Below, in pieces: positions 24,758 to 36,419 of a stretch of 64,000 nucleotides of DNA (positions are counted from its first letter, which is position 1; every line of letters starts with the position of its first letter). The notes beneath the pieces are model-generated. The model did not search any database. It was not told the origin of the DNA and saw only the letters and a program-made list of their open reading frames with translations. The DNA is from Phlebiopsis flavidoalba (Eukaryota; Basidiomycota; Agaricomycetes; Polyporales; Phanerochaetaceae). The stretch is taken from positions 372,001-436,000 of the forward strand of contig JAOCPU010000014.1 of NCBI GenBank assembly GCA_035772785.1. Direction: 5' to 3'. The position numbers and the translations under genes are program-made.

Positions 24758-25704
24758 TCACGCAATCATCGGTACTGAACCGATTTTATTGACCGTCACA
24801 GTAGGATGGCAAAATTGACCTACAGAAGAGAAACGGTGATGAGCAAGTCGTACAACCCGCGACAAGCACGATCGAGAGTAGGTTGAACTCTGGGCAAACA
24901 ATGCGGCACATCGAATATGTGGGGGATTATACAGTATGGACGACCGCGAAAGGATAGGCGGAGGCTGCCGAGAGGTTTCCAGGGTTTGCTCAGCGCGAGG
25001 GGGGAAAGCAACGGTGGGATCCCTAGTAACGAAGAATTCCACGGTCATGAAGGGCGTAAAGAAGGCTTTCGATCCGTTTTCTGCTCTGGTTCAGTATAGA
25101 CTAGGGCTGGAAGGGCAGGCTTGACAGTGACGGAGTAGCTTGCGCCACTATCGAGAGGAGTAGTGAGGTGGTATGCGAGGCTGTGCGAAAGAGGCTGGAT
25201 GGCTGCCTTCACCACGGCGAGTGCGCCCAACCATAATTAAGGGGGCGTGGTGTGGGAAAAACGCCATGAAGAAGAACGATAGAGCTGAGTAGTATAAGCA
25301 CGCGGTTAGGAATGGAGCGCATCATGCTTCCAAGCTTTTTCCATAGCGTAATGTGACAGGTCCGACTTGTTCTCTTCAGGGTCGAAGAGGACGTGTAGCT
25401 TGAAAACACCCGGAGATCGTGTGCGCCGGTGAGGATAATCTCACGGCAATCGCCGTTAAAGCTAACATTGAGGTTAGCAGATTCATGCGAATAGTGAGGT
25501 ACGTCACCCACCTCGCGCATTAGGAATGACAATAAAGTCAATTGAGGTGAGGGCGTCGAGGTTGGTCACTCGTTGACAAATTTTCCGGGGTAACTGAAAA
25601 CTGGACGTCGCTTCCCTGACGGGTGCAAACTGGATGGTGGTTGCCGCCTTCGTTGCTTCTGGCGCGATTTTTTTAGTGGCGTGGATCCAGGAAGCGATGT
25701 GCAT
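24758..25704 (-). CDS. Unidentified protein, broken
   Basis: Minus-strand pieces chain as VTNLDALTSIDFIVIPNAR, VPHYSHESANLNVSFNGDC, REIILTGAHDLRVF and then, in another frame, KLHVLFDPEENKSDLSHYAM (near 25400-25340). Charged, non-repetitive text across frame changes suggests a real coding region with indels. Family not recognised; function unknown. Confidence 0.35.
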
Positions 25705-25780
25705 GACTCACATGAGACAGACAAATATAGATTAGCGACAAACGCAGAAAACGGAGCCATAAGATCATATAAGAAAAGAA

Positions 25781-26560
25781 ACTACTCAAGGAAAAGAATA
25801 CCAAAAACATTTATAATTATAATATAAATAAAAAAATAGAAAAAGGCGGAAAAATACACAAGACAGCTAAAAAGAGATAAGTAAAACAAAAGGATAAAAC
25901 TAAAAAGACAAACATTATATAAAAAAAGCAGATAAAGAATACCAGTCAGGGGGTAATCAGGGGGATACAGGGGTATATCAAAAAAAAAAAAAAAATAGCA
26001 GGGACTAACAAGAAACAAAAAATACAAAAATAAAAAGAAAAAAAAGGAGGAGAATAAAGAAAAAATAAAATATATTAAAAAAAATATTGCAGGGGAGGAA
26101 TAAAAAGAAAAGAAAAAACAAGAAAATAAAAGAGAAAAACAAAATGTAAAAATAACAAAAGAAGAATAATAGAAAATAATAAATAAAGAGGGATAACCAT
26201 CAAGATAAAAAAAAAAAATAACCAAAGAAAATAGTAAATCATAGAAATATGAAAATAAAATAATAAAAAATAGATAATCGAACAAAATAAAAAAACAAGC
26301 AATAAGACAAAAAAAATAGAAAGGATAAATAGGGACGACCATCGAATGTTGATTGCAGTAGTAAAAAATAAAAAAAGAAAAAATTGGAGAAGAAGAAAAA
26401 AAAAAATAAAAAAAAACAAAACAATAAAAGTCTAAAATTATTATAATAAAAAAAGACAAATAAGATGGGGGAGAATGAAAGAAATAGGGGGGAAAATAAA
26501 ATCCAAAAAACAAAAGAACAATAGGAAAAAAAATAAAGTAAGAAATAAAAAATAGGTACT
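25781..26560. repeat. A-rich, strand-asymmetric low-complexity tract
   Basis: About 0.78 kb made almost entirely of A with scattered G and few T or C on the plus strand, so the complement is T/C-rich. The long open frame on the minus strand (26513-25782) is only Phe/Leu/Tyr/Ser low complexity and should not be taken as a gene. Edges are abrupt on both sides. Confidence 0.85.
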
Positions 26561-29500
26561 GAACTGGGCTGTGATTGACGGGAATGGTTTATGACTTGCT
26601 TTGGTGCGGGATAGGCTGCTGTGAAGGTGGATAAAATCCTCTTGATAACGACGTTGTGTCAAGCACGCTGTTCTCATGGAGCGGCTTGGTTGGGAATTGG
26701 GACGTATGTAGGAGCGCTAGCGGACCGATTCAAGTTCATTCCCCGCCCCCGTGCAAGTGTGTTTTGACTGAACAGACCCCCGTCCCAGCCCCTATTTGTT
26801 TTGGTGGTTTTCATCCCAACACGTGCCCCACAGTACAACACGCGAGCGAGAAAAGAGGCTGACCGCTCGGTAGCCATGTCTGACCTTACCACCACCATCC
26901 ACCGGTAGAGGAGGTATGACATCACCCCTCAAAACTGTCCACAAGATGACACGTGAATTAGCAAAAGCATACTAGGGGTCTTCGCGTTCTAGTGCGGGGG
27001 CCATGAGGATGCGGCGCTCTGGCTGGGTCCAAATGGGGTGTGTCAACCGGGTTGTGGGCACTAACGGGAGGCGTCGGAAGGTGAGTGACTTGAAGGTGGG
27101 TAGTACTCGGGCCTCGAAAGGCGAATTGCAACAACCACCTTAAATAAGAGCTATGCCAGGGGCGCGGAAAGGCGTCATTGAGCAGACCCTGAGCAGAAAG
27201 TCAATCCCGAACTTCCATGCATACCGTTATCCGCTTCCACAGTGCCGTTCCGTAACAATTACCAGGCAATATGGGAAAGAGCACAGTCCCCGTTATCTTG
27301 CAACGGTAGAAGGTTGCGCAATATTGTCCTCAAGAGGTAGATGCATTAGGCTGGAAGGATGAAAAGGTAAGCAGATAAGCTGGGACAATTAAATTATTTC
27401 TCACTGACTAGTGGCATTACACTCTAGCACTAGCCGATATCAGATCTGTCAATGGCTGTGAGGAATGGACATCATGCCTGATCTCAACCCACGGTCCGAT
27501 TCGTTTCATTAGACCTGATGACTAGTTTCTTGTTCAAGAAGGTGTCAACACCTGATCACCTCCAAGGCGCGTGTTCGCCGAGTTGCTCAGACTGCGCAAG
27601 TGCGTTGTGTCAGACGCTCTGTGGGCTTTTGGTCCCGTGTGAGAGACATTTGGATTAACGGGGGTGGCCGCACAGAGCCACAAATCTGAACGAAATGGCG
27701 AAAGAAAACAAGACCCGTGGTAAGTTAGAATTACACCGCAAACTGATGTTTGTAACCTACCTTTCCAGAGCAACTGGTCCCAGCACTTGACCGGTAACAC
27801 ACTGGTAGGGCGACTCGGACGACGACTCAAGTTTCTCTAAATCCCTCAATGTACGTAATGTTGATGATCGGGTGGCCTTCCCGACCCTTCAGGCGTCGTG
27901 CCGCTTCAGTGCAGTCCTTCCTGAGTCCTGGGGGTCATTCTATCACTGAGCTTTGTCCCCAACAATCTCAGATATGCACACTGCTGTACGCGCTACAGCT
28001 AGTTATCATATAGTTTCATTAAGAAAAAATAATAATAGCCTCTCACGGATGGATATGCCACAATCATCAAGACTCAGGCCTATAGTAAGTAGTCCTACGC
28101 CTGAACCTACATTTCACATCATGGATAGTCCTTGCATCTTCGTAAATTTACGAGCGATGTGAGCACCCATAGTTTGATTATTGCAACCTGCGCTGCAGTG
28201 CTGAAATTTTGCCATAGTAATACCGGATATACGCACAAGCGACAGTTGAGTGTCTACACCAATGATCTACGCTGTAGCCACCCCCCCTCGCGGTATAGCC
28301 CCCGATCTTCCAGAGCGCGCACAAGACAGCAAATCACACCAGGGGAAAGGATTTGTTACCACACAGTCACCAACGAGGTTGAGATGATGATGAGTCATGT
28401 AACTTACACGATTAGCGTGAGCAGTTTTTTTGAGAAGAAACACAAGTGAAAGAGATGAGAACGTATATAGGGAAGACTTTTAAGCCGTGGGAAAGTGAGA
28501 GTATGGGAATGCTGTATAACTGCAGAGCAACCATGACCGCTGAATCCGTTTCTGGATCAGACTGAAAACCTCCATCGGGGTAACATCACAGGGATGAGAG
28601 GGTCTGGGGCGCCGATGATAGACAAGCGGACCGTATTCGATCCCTCCGGTGTCCCCAAATGGAGCAGGGCGTGGCTTTGCTGATGCACGGCTTTGAACCG
28701 AAGCAAAGCCGCTGTCGTTGAGCGCCGGCACGAGGCTGGCAATGCGGTTCTGCTGTGCCTCGGTAAATGAGGCGGTGATGGGAACGGCCGTGGTCCGGAA
28801 AAACTACGTCTCGGACCTGCTGTTGGCGTCGTGAAGCCTGAGAGGTTGCTGCGCCGAGCGATGAAGAGAAAACGTGCAGTGGGCGTCGTAACGGCCGCTA
28901 CGGTAGGAGATCCGTGACCCAATCCGTAAATTCGACGTGATCGAGTAGTCTTCCCGCAAGACCGAAGGACGAAGGCACCGTTTATGACGAGTATACGAAG
29001 GGATGTCGTAGGGGTGGCAAACGTTGACAAATGAGTCTTGATAATTTCATTCCAAACGCCTAAGTTGGTGTCGGGTCGTCTCCGATGTCACACCAGAAGT
29101 CTAATGTCGCAATGTGCAAAGACTCCAACGATTTGGCAGCGCGTGATTGTAAATTGAAACCACGGAATTCGCTATGGGAATGGTGATAACCACAATGAGA
29201 GTAAGAACGGCCAATCTGTCTTCCCTGTGACAAACACTCACCGAAGATATGTTGGATGACAAAGCTCCATAGAAGCAAGGTACTCTGCTCTCCGCTGCGG
29301 TGCGTCCGAGCACGCAGCGTACCCCTACACGTTATGAAAGGATAGACCACTAAATCTGACATGCCACGCAGTCGCCTATCGTCGCTCACAAGACGCAGTA
29401 CGGCGCAATCAGGCCCAAGAGGGTAGTATGTCGAATGTCTTCGACTTGACGATAGAGCTGTCGAGTAGACAGAGGCTGGTTTATAAGTCGCGGATGCACG

Positions 29501-31140
29501 CTTCCTTGGCTTGCTTGATCTCGATGACGATATCATTCCGGAGCGACATGCCTACTCGCTCTTCTTGAATAACTCGAAGTGCATCACACCACACCCCTTT
29601 CTCCCCGGACCAGCCTAAGCTCCGTGTCAGACAGCCCTCGGGGCTAGGGTGCAGCAGGAGCGGCCCGAGTTGCAAGAATGACCACGTCCCGAGGTCACCC
29701 CCCCACCACCCACCAACACCCCCCCACCGTCCTGTGCGCCAGCTGCGCACGACGCATCGTGAGCGCACTCCTCGATGGTTCCCTCCGACGCGACCTCTGG
29801 AGAAGTCAAGAATCTCGGGGCAAGGAAAGTGGCAGAGTATGGCAAGTGAGGAAGCACCGGGGTCTTGTACAAAGTGGCATGCCGGGTGCGTTGGAAACGA
29901 GCGGTCATGCTATAAGGGAGGCGGAGTCATAGCAACGTCGGGCGACCACAGGAGGAGAGGGAGATCCATCGATAGTTGGATAGTGTTATAAGAGGTACAA
30001 GTATCGTTCTGGGAAGATCTTGCGGATAAGAGATACTAGGCTCTCACCGTGACCGGTAGTTTGAAGGCGGCGGCCGCGGACTTTTTTTTTTAGTTATACG
30101 AACCCGATCTCTTCGGGGCTGGGGCAAGGAATGAACAACGATACAACTCCGCCCCCATTGTATAATGACTTAGCGTGATAGAATGCTGGCGAAGCACTTT
30201 GTTACGTGTCATTTGAAGCTATATAATATATCTCTCGTGTGGCGAAATCAAACGCAACACCAGCACTTGTTGGACTTGGAGTGTGTCAGGAAAAATACGC
30301 TTTTGCGACCCCCTCGACATCATGAAAGCATATTATCGCATCGTGTTTAGTGGACGATTGGGTAATGACCTTTAGCTTGGTATGTGCTCGTCTCCTTTTA
30401 GTAGACCCCAACTTTGGAATCTAGATGCCCCGGAGGACTAATTAGAGTTAGCAAGAATCAAGTTGAGCAATGATGAACAATGCTGATTCTTACACCTTGC
30501 CAAGAGCGACACTGATGACTTTCATGAATTACGGCGTGCATCACGGGACATTTCCGGCAACCTAGCTTTCCATGTCGCTCAGTCTGAGCTGCCGCCCACC
30601 CAGGTTACTGGGCCAAGATCATGACATTTCCTGATTGTTTGCGTTGAAAGAGATTAAATTCTAATATCCACAGGTGTAAGGAGATTATAGATTACTTATG
30701 TGACAGAACCCTCGACGATTTAGGAATTCGGCACGCGATAGCTTCACAACGAGATGGCGTCCCCCTATGGGAAATTTGGGGTTTTTGGGGGGGGGGAAGA
30801 TAGCCGCGTATACAAGTGAACGATACAGCCCAGTCCACACACTACGCGTTGTTACCGCACACTTTGAGTCCCGATCCTGTATGCGAGACAATTATGAGCT
30901 ACGAATTGGAGCCATATAACCTCCGACAGGAAAAGATGAAAGTGTTGGAACATTGCACGGTGGGGTACCCGATGCAGGGTTAGAAAATGCTACCTTATGC
31001 CGTCGGTTGCCAGTTTTCATCATAAAGTGCCCGAATCGGGTGAAATCCGGTGATTCTGGGTGTCGCGGTTTACAAATGACCACCACAAAACGAAAATAAT
31101 ATAATTTTTGTGCTTCTTACGCGCGCGGGTATAAAGGAAC
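26561..31140. other. Accessory region without assignable genes
   Basis: Only short or composition-driven frames are seen. The longest are on the minus strand at 29030-28557 and 29536-29060, which could be pieces of one diverged gene (28480-29770) but show no recognised domain. A 9-T run lies near 30084-30092 and a 9-G run near 30788-30796. Transposon-derived or decayed sequence is likely. Confidence 0.35.
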
Positions 31141-31149
31141 AGAAACCAT

Positions 31150-31189
31150 CGGGTGAAATTCCTCGGTCGTTACATCAGGTAGAAATTAC
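31150..31189 (+). repeat. Left arm of an inverted motif pair
   Basis: Contains CGGGTGAAATTC and, about 17 nt later, CAGGTAGAAATTAC. The same two motifs in the same order appear on the opposite strand at 32987-33020, so the pair flanks about 1.8 kb. Confidence 0.5.
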
Positions 31190-31323
31190 ACTATAGTCAC
31201 ATCTACTAAAATTGCGCGAATTTACAGCTACAGCTTTCTATGGTCAACCATAGACCGCGCTGGAGTTGCCCTACTCATCACAGCCCACTCGGGACTGTTT
31301 GACTTCGTGCGGGAGGTGGAGTG

Positions 31324-31954
31324 TAGTGATGTGCGGGCTGGGCCCAAAAGCCCTGAGCCCAGCACTGCCCGGCCCTGGGCAGCCCGAGCCGAGCCCGACA
31401 AAGACTTGAACAAGGCTCCCGAGGGCTTAGGGCTGGGCTTGACGTCAAAGCCGGCCGTCCCAAGCCCTCGAGCCCGGGCTCCTTACAGCAAGTAAGTTTC
31501 TAATGTGATGAGCTCGTTCAATGAGGTTACTCACAGTGTACTAGTTCTCTCGGTGCTATACAAACACCTTACAAAAGGTGTCGGAGGTCAGTCACAACTC
31601 TCGTCGCGCTGTTGGTCGCGGTATCGCTTATGTCATCATGCTTGCCAAGCACTCTGCACCAGCCGTTGAGTGACGGTGAGTGGCCTTCGGTACTCGTTAC
31701 ATCCCACGGAGTGCTCAAAGATCATTCGCGTGAGTAATGAGAGCATGTTAGTATTTTCTGGCACTAAGCTCTTCCTCAAGCTCTTTTACTGACATTATAA
31801 TATTACTTCGAAGCCCGGGCTCAAGCCCAAGCCTGCACCTGCCGGCCCTATTGAGGGCTCAAGGCCGTGGTGGCTTTGCTCGCTGACGAGCCCAAGCCCT
31901 CTGAAGCCGAGCCCAAGCCCGGCTTTTCAGGCCCAGCCGGCCCGCACATCACTA
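31324..31954 (+). mobile_element. Non-autonomous hAT-like element (MITE), about 630 bp
   Basis: The ends are inverted repeats: TAGTGATGTGCGGGC at 31324-31338 and its complement GCCCGCACATCACTA ending at 31954. Inside each end lies a GC-rich subterminal block full of AGCCC/GGGCT copies (31340-31485 and 31812-31940), a hallmark of many hAT elements. The centre is AT-richer and has no transposase frame. Flanks show an imperfect GAGGTGGA / GAGGTGGT (7 of 8), three bases off the left tip, compatible with an 8-bp target duplication. Confidence 0.75.
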
Positions 31955-32986
31955 GAGGTGGTGTGTGTGTGACCACCCCATGTTCCCGCGGCATACACAC
32001 CCAACTTTGGCCAATTTTGTTTCGCGCGCTTCCGCACACACGTTTCTGCAGACGTGAACTCGGAGGCCCGTGTCTGCTTCGGAGGCATCAGGTCACAAGA
32101 GGTGGCCATGGGGAGACAGATATGAGATGTAGACGTGCCGCTGCTGGCGACGTTAGATGCACAGTGCTTGTCCTTATGATTGGGCCAGTGACGCGCTCGT
32201 CCAAATGCGGCATGTTCCCGCCGACTCTGATAGGTTGCCGCTGTGTCGCTTGCCGTGATGCGCGCCCGATGCTGAAGCTGAAAGCGTCGAGAGCTCCGTA
32301 GAATTAAAGCCAAACGTCCGACAGCTCCCGTCGAAGGTCAATTGCCCTCTACCTCTCACCTCCATCAGCTCTCTCTCTCTCATTCCCCCCGGCCTTCAGC
32401 ATGCGACCATCTACTGCAATCTGCCACCCTCTGAAGTGCGCGACAGTGAGACTGTAAGTCAGTTGGCATTCCGTGTCAATAGCCCACCGCGTTGCGCGTG
32501 CAATATCGACAACAGAAACATGCCTGCCGGTAGGAGGCCCAACTGCTGGCAATCCGTTGAGCGTGACCTGTACGATGTAGTCAACGTGCAAAGCTTTACA
32601 CTGGCCCAGGACCTAGGTTGAACGGACTCTAGTGAGTACTTGTTCGCTTGTTGATACTGTTGATCGTACCTGATATATTCGCGTCCGTCGCGTCCTTTGT
32701 CTAGTGGAGCTACCATGCTGTGTGTGACCTCACGCGCACTATGCTAGTTGCACTAGTACACCAAGGCGAGGGGGGTCCTGATGAGTCAGCATCAAGGCTA
32801 TGACATTCATCTTCGTCAATATAAATTTGGTACATGTGTCATTTTTTCTTGATTAGTATATACAAGCATGTATTTATCAGTATAAAATGCATGCTTTTTT
32901 CGAGTAAAAATGCCTGAATAATGAGTGTGTCAATTACCTGGCATTGCGATGAAAACTACCTGTTTCAAGCGACCACGTAAAATATG

Positions 32987-33020
32987 GTGATTTCTACCTG
33001 TTCGGGGTGAAATTCACCCG
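32987..33020 (-). repeat. Right arm of an inverted motif pair, with internal palindrome
   Basis: Read on the minus strand it has CGGGTGAATTTC then CAGGTAGAAATCAC, matching the left arm at 31150-31189. It includes GGGTGAAATTCACCC at 33005-33019, a near-perfect palindrome. More ACCCG/CGGGT and TACCTG copies follow to about 33200. Confidence 0.5.
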
Positions 33021-33633
33021 CTCGAGCCTTACACGGCAGTGCCAGGTGAAGTGTCAAAAATTGACAGCACATTTCTGGTGAAAAGTACCCGCATGAATGT
33101 ACCTGTTTCTCGTGTGATTTTCGCACTTTCTCGGGTGTCTTTTGCCTCAAAACCATGTATAATTCACCCGAATTTGTCGGGTACATATCACCCGCGCTGG
33201 ACCCCACAGTGTTGCTGAGCGACATCGAGGACGCCAAGGAAACAGTAAGCGCCCAATTCGGCTTTTCCGCGGATCGGCGGCTAGTTACTGGCGCCTCCCA
33301 ATATTACCTGGAGCAGCGGCCGTCGAGTCGACTTGCAATTGACGTCCTCCATCTTCGAACTCATATGGTATTTCTATAAACCCGTAAAAAAATCTTCCAG
33401 CATACTATGGGTCTTCTGAACCGTTTTGTATCTCATTCCGTGTACTTAAAACCGTTCGTCGCCTCTCAGATTGGGCATTTTTCGTCATGCTCGCGGCATC
33501 TCAACGCTGTCATTCACGGCCCGCGCGTGAGGCACGAATGCTTCACATGCTGCTAGTGCAATTTATTGCCACCCGGCATGACTCCCGCCCTTCGCTTTTC
33601 TCTTTCACCCCTCATGGACCTCCTATACACCGA

Positions 33634-35500
33634 ATGATGGCGTCGTCGCGCGGCCGGATCGTCAATGGACTCACAGGGGGGCAACCTATAGACCACGACC
33701 TCTGGGATGACAGAGTACGGCTTTTACTGGGATTACCATGTTCAATGGGGTCGCCATCACTACAACCCATCTTGAACTTGACGCAACAAACGGATTCGAA
33801 GAACAAGCTGTTCTCAAACGAAAACGTCGAGGCTGCTTGGCTGCGCCTGAAGCAGCGCTATCCTCTGCTCGGCGCGTCCACAGAACAGACCCCCGACCCC
33901 GAAACGCGTGGAGTTTGTTCTCAGCGAGGAGAGACTTCAGGCGATACATTCCGGCGAGTTCAACTACCTTCTCGATCTTAACTCTGCGCAGGATGTCGCA
34001 CGCTTCGCCGCAGTAATGCTTAACGGGCCCTCCTGTTCTCGACGACACTTTCCTCGCGGCGGGTGTGGGCGGGCCCACAACTGGATACCCCGGGACGATA
34101 TCACATTTTCATCCCCGTAGTGCCATTGTATACGGATTGGCATGGGAAATGCGACGATCGCTCGTGAGTTTTGTCGAGAGCTCACTAGTCTGTCTGGAGA
34201 GAGGAATGTGAGTCCCCACCCCCTAGAGCGCTTGCGACCCGTCTCGGGCTGTTGGTACCTCTCGAAGCTCTTGGGCAAAACCTGAGCTCGAAATCTTAGC
34301 TTGCCGAGAAGGAGATGGAGGCTCGCAATAGCCACAAGTTGTAGCTGGGATTCGGCAAGCTAAAATGACCGTAAGCCTCATTAAGTGTTGTTGATCACAA
34401 TCGCGGCTGGCTAGTAAACTTAAAGCCAATGATTATTTAGGGCGTAGCCACACACGCTTCCAGCTCGTGGAGCTCCATCGTTGGGAAGCCTGTTCACTCT
34501 CTCATACAAACAACACTTCTTCTTTTCCCTACAACAGTCGAAAGACATCGTGTCAGGATGCCGCGCTCCTGGGCATAACACTGGGAAACGCTCTTCCCGG
34601 TTTTGAGCCAAGTGGCCATATCCCGCGTCCTCCACCGACTTCATCGCAGCGGCCACATGTACCGACGACAAGAATGGCGCAGCGGAGACTCGCCAGGAAC
34701 CGATGCACTTCACAGGTCCTGTCAATTACTAGGGGCCGTACCTTATGAACAGCTCGTGGTACGCGGAGGCGGGGGCGCACACGAGGTCATGATCGCCATC
34801 GTCGTTTTCCGCCGCCCTCACGCTGCATTCCTGCCATTCCTGCCGTCCTCGCCTGCCGTGCAGACGCGACCGGCGCGCCGCCGTTCTCACCGCGCTCCTG
34901 TCGCCTGCTCGGTTCCTCGCGCGTGTGCAGATGGCGAAGACGCGGAATCAGAAGCTGCTGGGCCATCCCCTGATGCACGAGTTCCATCTGCTGGGGGGGG
35001 GCGTCTCCCGGAGAGGAATAAGAGGTCACGACTCGCGGCGCTGGCGTAGGCAGGCGCCGCGAAGACTGGGAAGAGCACCACCGGAGTGGGTGCTGACGTA
35101 CCGCGCAAGGCTGGCGAGTTCTCGAGCGTGGCCCCTTGCGTGTTCGTACCAACGGAGGAGCCAGTCTCGGAAATGTGAGTGTCCGGCTGTAATCGCATAT
35201 ATCTCAAGATCTGACCACAGTTCTGACAGAGGGACCATTCTCTCTGCGCCCGCGAATATCCCATCCCGTCCGTCTGAACTGCAGGAGCTCTCTCACCTCC
35301 ACACGTTCTCCGTCTTCTCAGCGTGAGCCACAATCTGCGATGCCGGCCGGGGCGAACTGTACCTTGGTGCGTCAACAGCACAGGGAAGACTGTCGCTTTC
35401 TTCACTTGCATTGACGCAAACACGTGGGACCCTTCAATTATACTCGAATGGATGAACGAGGTCAAGGCCGCCGCGTTGTTCTATCTGGGGGCTGTGAGGC
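33634..35500 (+). CDS. CoA-dependent acyltransferase-like (condensation-domain-like) protein, frameshifted
   Basis: Member of the chloramphenicol-acetyltransferase/condensation-domain superfamily as found in many basidiomycete genes; such enzymes move acyl groups from CoA or carriers. The start at 33634 gives MMASSRGRIVNGLTGGQPID, then LNLTQQTDSKNKLFSNENVEAAWLRLKQRYPLLGAS (33770-33880), VEFVLSEERLQAIHSGEFNYL, SAQDVARFAAVMLNGP, and HIFIPVV (near 34105). The active-site region reads HCIRIGMGNATIAREFCREL (near 34123-34180). I infer that HxxxDG has been distorted by local indels there. Later pieces are LSQVAISRVLHRLHRSG (near 34600-34650), MHFTGPVNYRG (near 34703-34735) and, at the C-terminus, ELYLGASTAQGRLSL and DANTWDPSIILEWMNEVKAAALFYLG (35350-35490). 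The exact stop is uncertain. Confidence 0.65.
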
Positions 35501-35849
35501 CGAAAGAAGAGATTGAGATTGATCCGTCGAGACTCGTCCGGCGAAGCTATGACGGAGTATCGGTCGTACCGCGTTATCTATGGATATCTAGGGTTCTGTT
35601 TCTGGGCCGTGCTTCGACACATCTAGCCTTGGGTGGCCTTGAGGGTGTTGTGCCATTGACGCGGGTGCGGACAGTCGTGGTATCTACAACAGAAACGAGC
35701 GACGTGTACGTGGATAGCATCACCACTAATAAAAAGATTAGGAAGTGTACTCTACATGCATACAACAATTACTATATCCAAACCATAGTGTTCTCAAAAG
35801 CATAAACTCCAGCAGTCCGATATGAGCATCACGGTAACCGATATCACTT

Positions 35850-36400
35850 GTCCCAAGGAAGGGGTCCTGGGTAAAGAGCGGTCTGTCCGCCTTCCGCAGG
35901 GCCTGGACACCAATTAAACAAGTCCCGCAAGCTCGGGCGATGACGTGAAGTAGGGGTGGAATCTTGTTGAACGGATTGCTTGCGAGCGGCGTTTGCCCAG
36001 GAGGAAGTCGTTGGCAGCCGTAAGCGTCCTGCGAATACGGGATCCACCCGTTTGACGCTACGGTGCGAAAGTTAGTCCAGGCGTATCGTCAAAATTGGAA
36101 CGGAACAGTACTCGCCTCGCCCGTTGCGAGCAGGTGGGGGGGTGCGAGGTCTTCGCCTTCCGCCATTCCACGTCGATGCCGCACTGTAGTGGAACTTGGT
36201 CTTGGGCCATCGGCAGTTGCTGCGCGTGATGCACGCTCCGCGCGTGAAACGACGCCGTTTTATCTCGCAACAGCCGATCTACTGTGATTTTCGTTGGGTA
36301 GTGGCCCTGTGATGTACTCGTGAAACGCAGCGATAGAGAAAAGTAAGTTTGGAAGGAGTCCACGTCCACAGCGTCATCTTCGGTGGTCGCACGAGGGAAG
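35850..36400 (-). CDS. Possible acyl-CoA thioesterase II fragment
   Basis: The minus-strand frame 36369-36058 holds SFQTYFSLSLRFTSTSQGHYPTKITVDRL, RD and SFHARSVHAQQ with small indels. This resembles the VDRLRDGKSFxTRxVxAxQ block of the first hot-dog domain in TesB-type thioesterases, which cleave acyl-CoA to free acid and CoA. Pieces downstream (36047-35844) contain LFNWCPGPAEGGQTALYPGP, which I cannot place. Upstream exons may extend to about 37150. The assignment rests on one block. Confidence 0.4.
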
Positions 36401-36419
36401 TGTTCTTGGGTTTGGGCGA

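Noticed and set aside
25782..26513. 243-codon minus-strand ORF
   Set aside because: It is only Phe/Leu/Tyr/Ser low complexity from the complement of an A-rich tract; no start context or domain.
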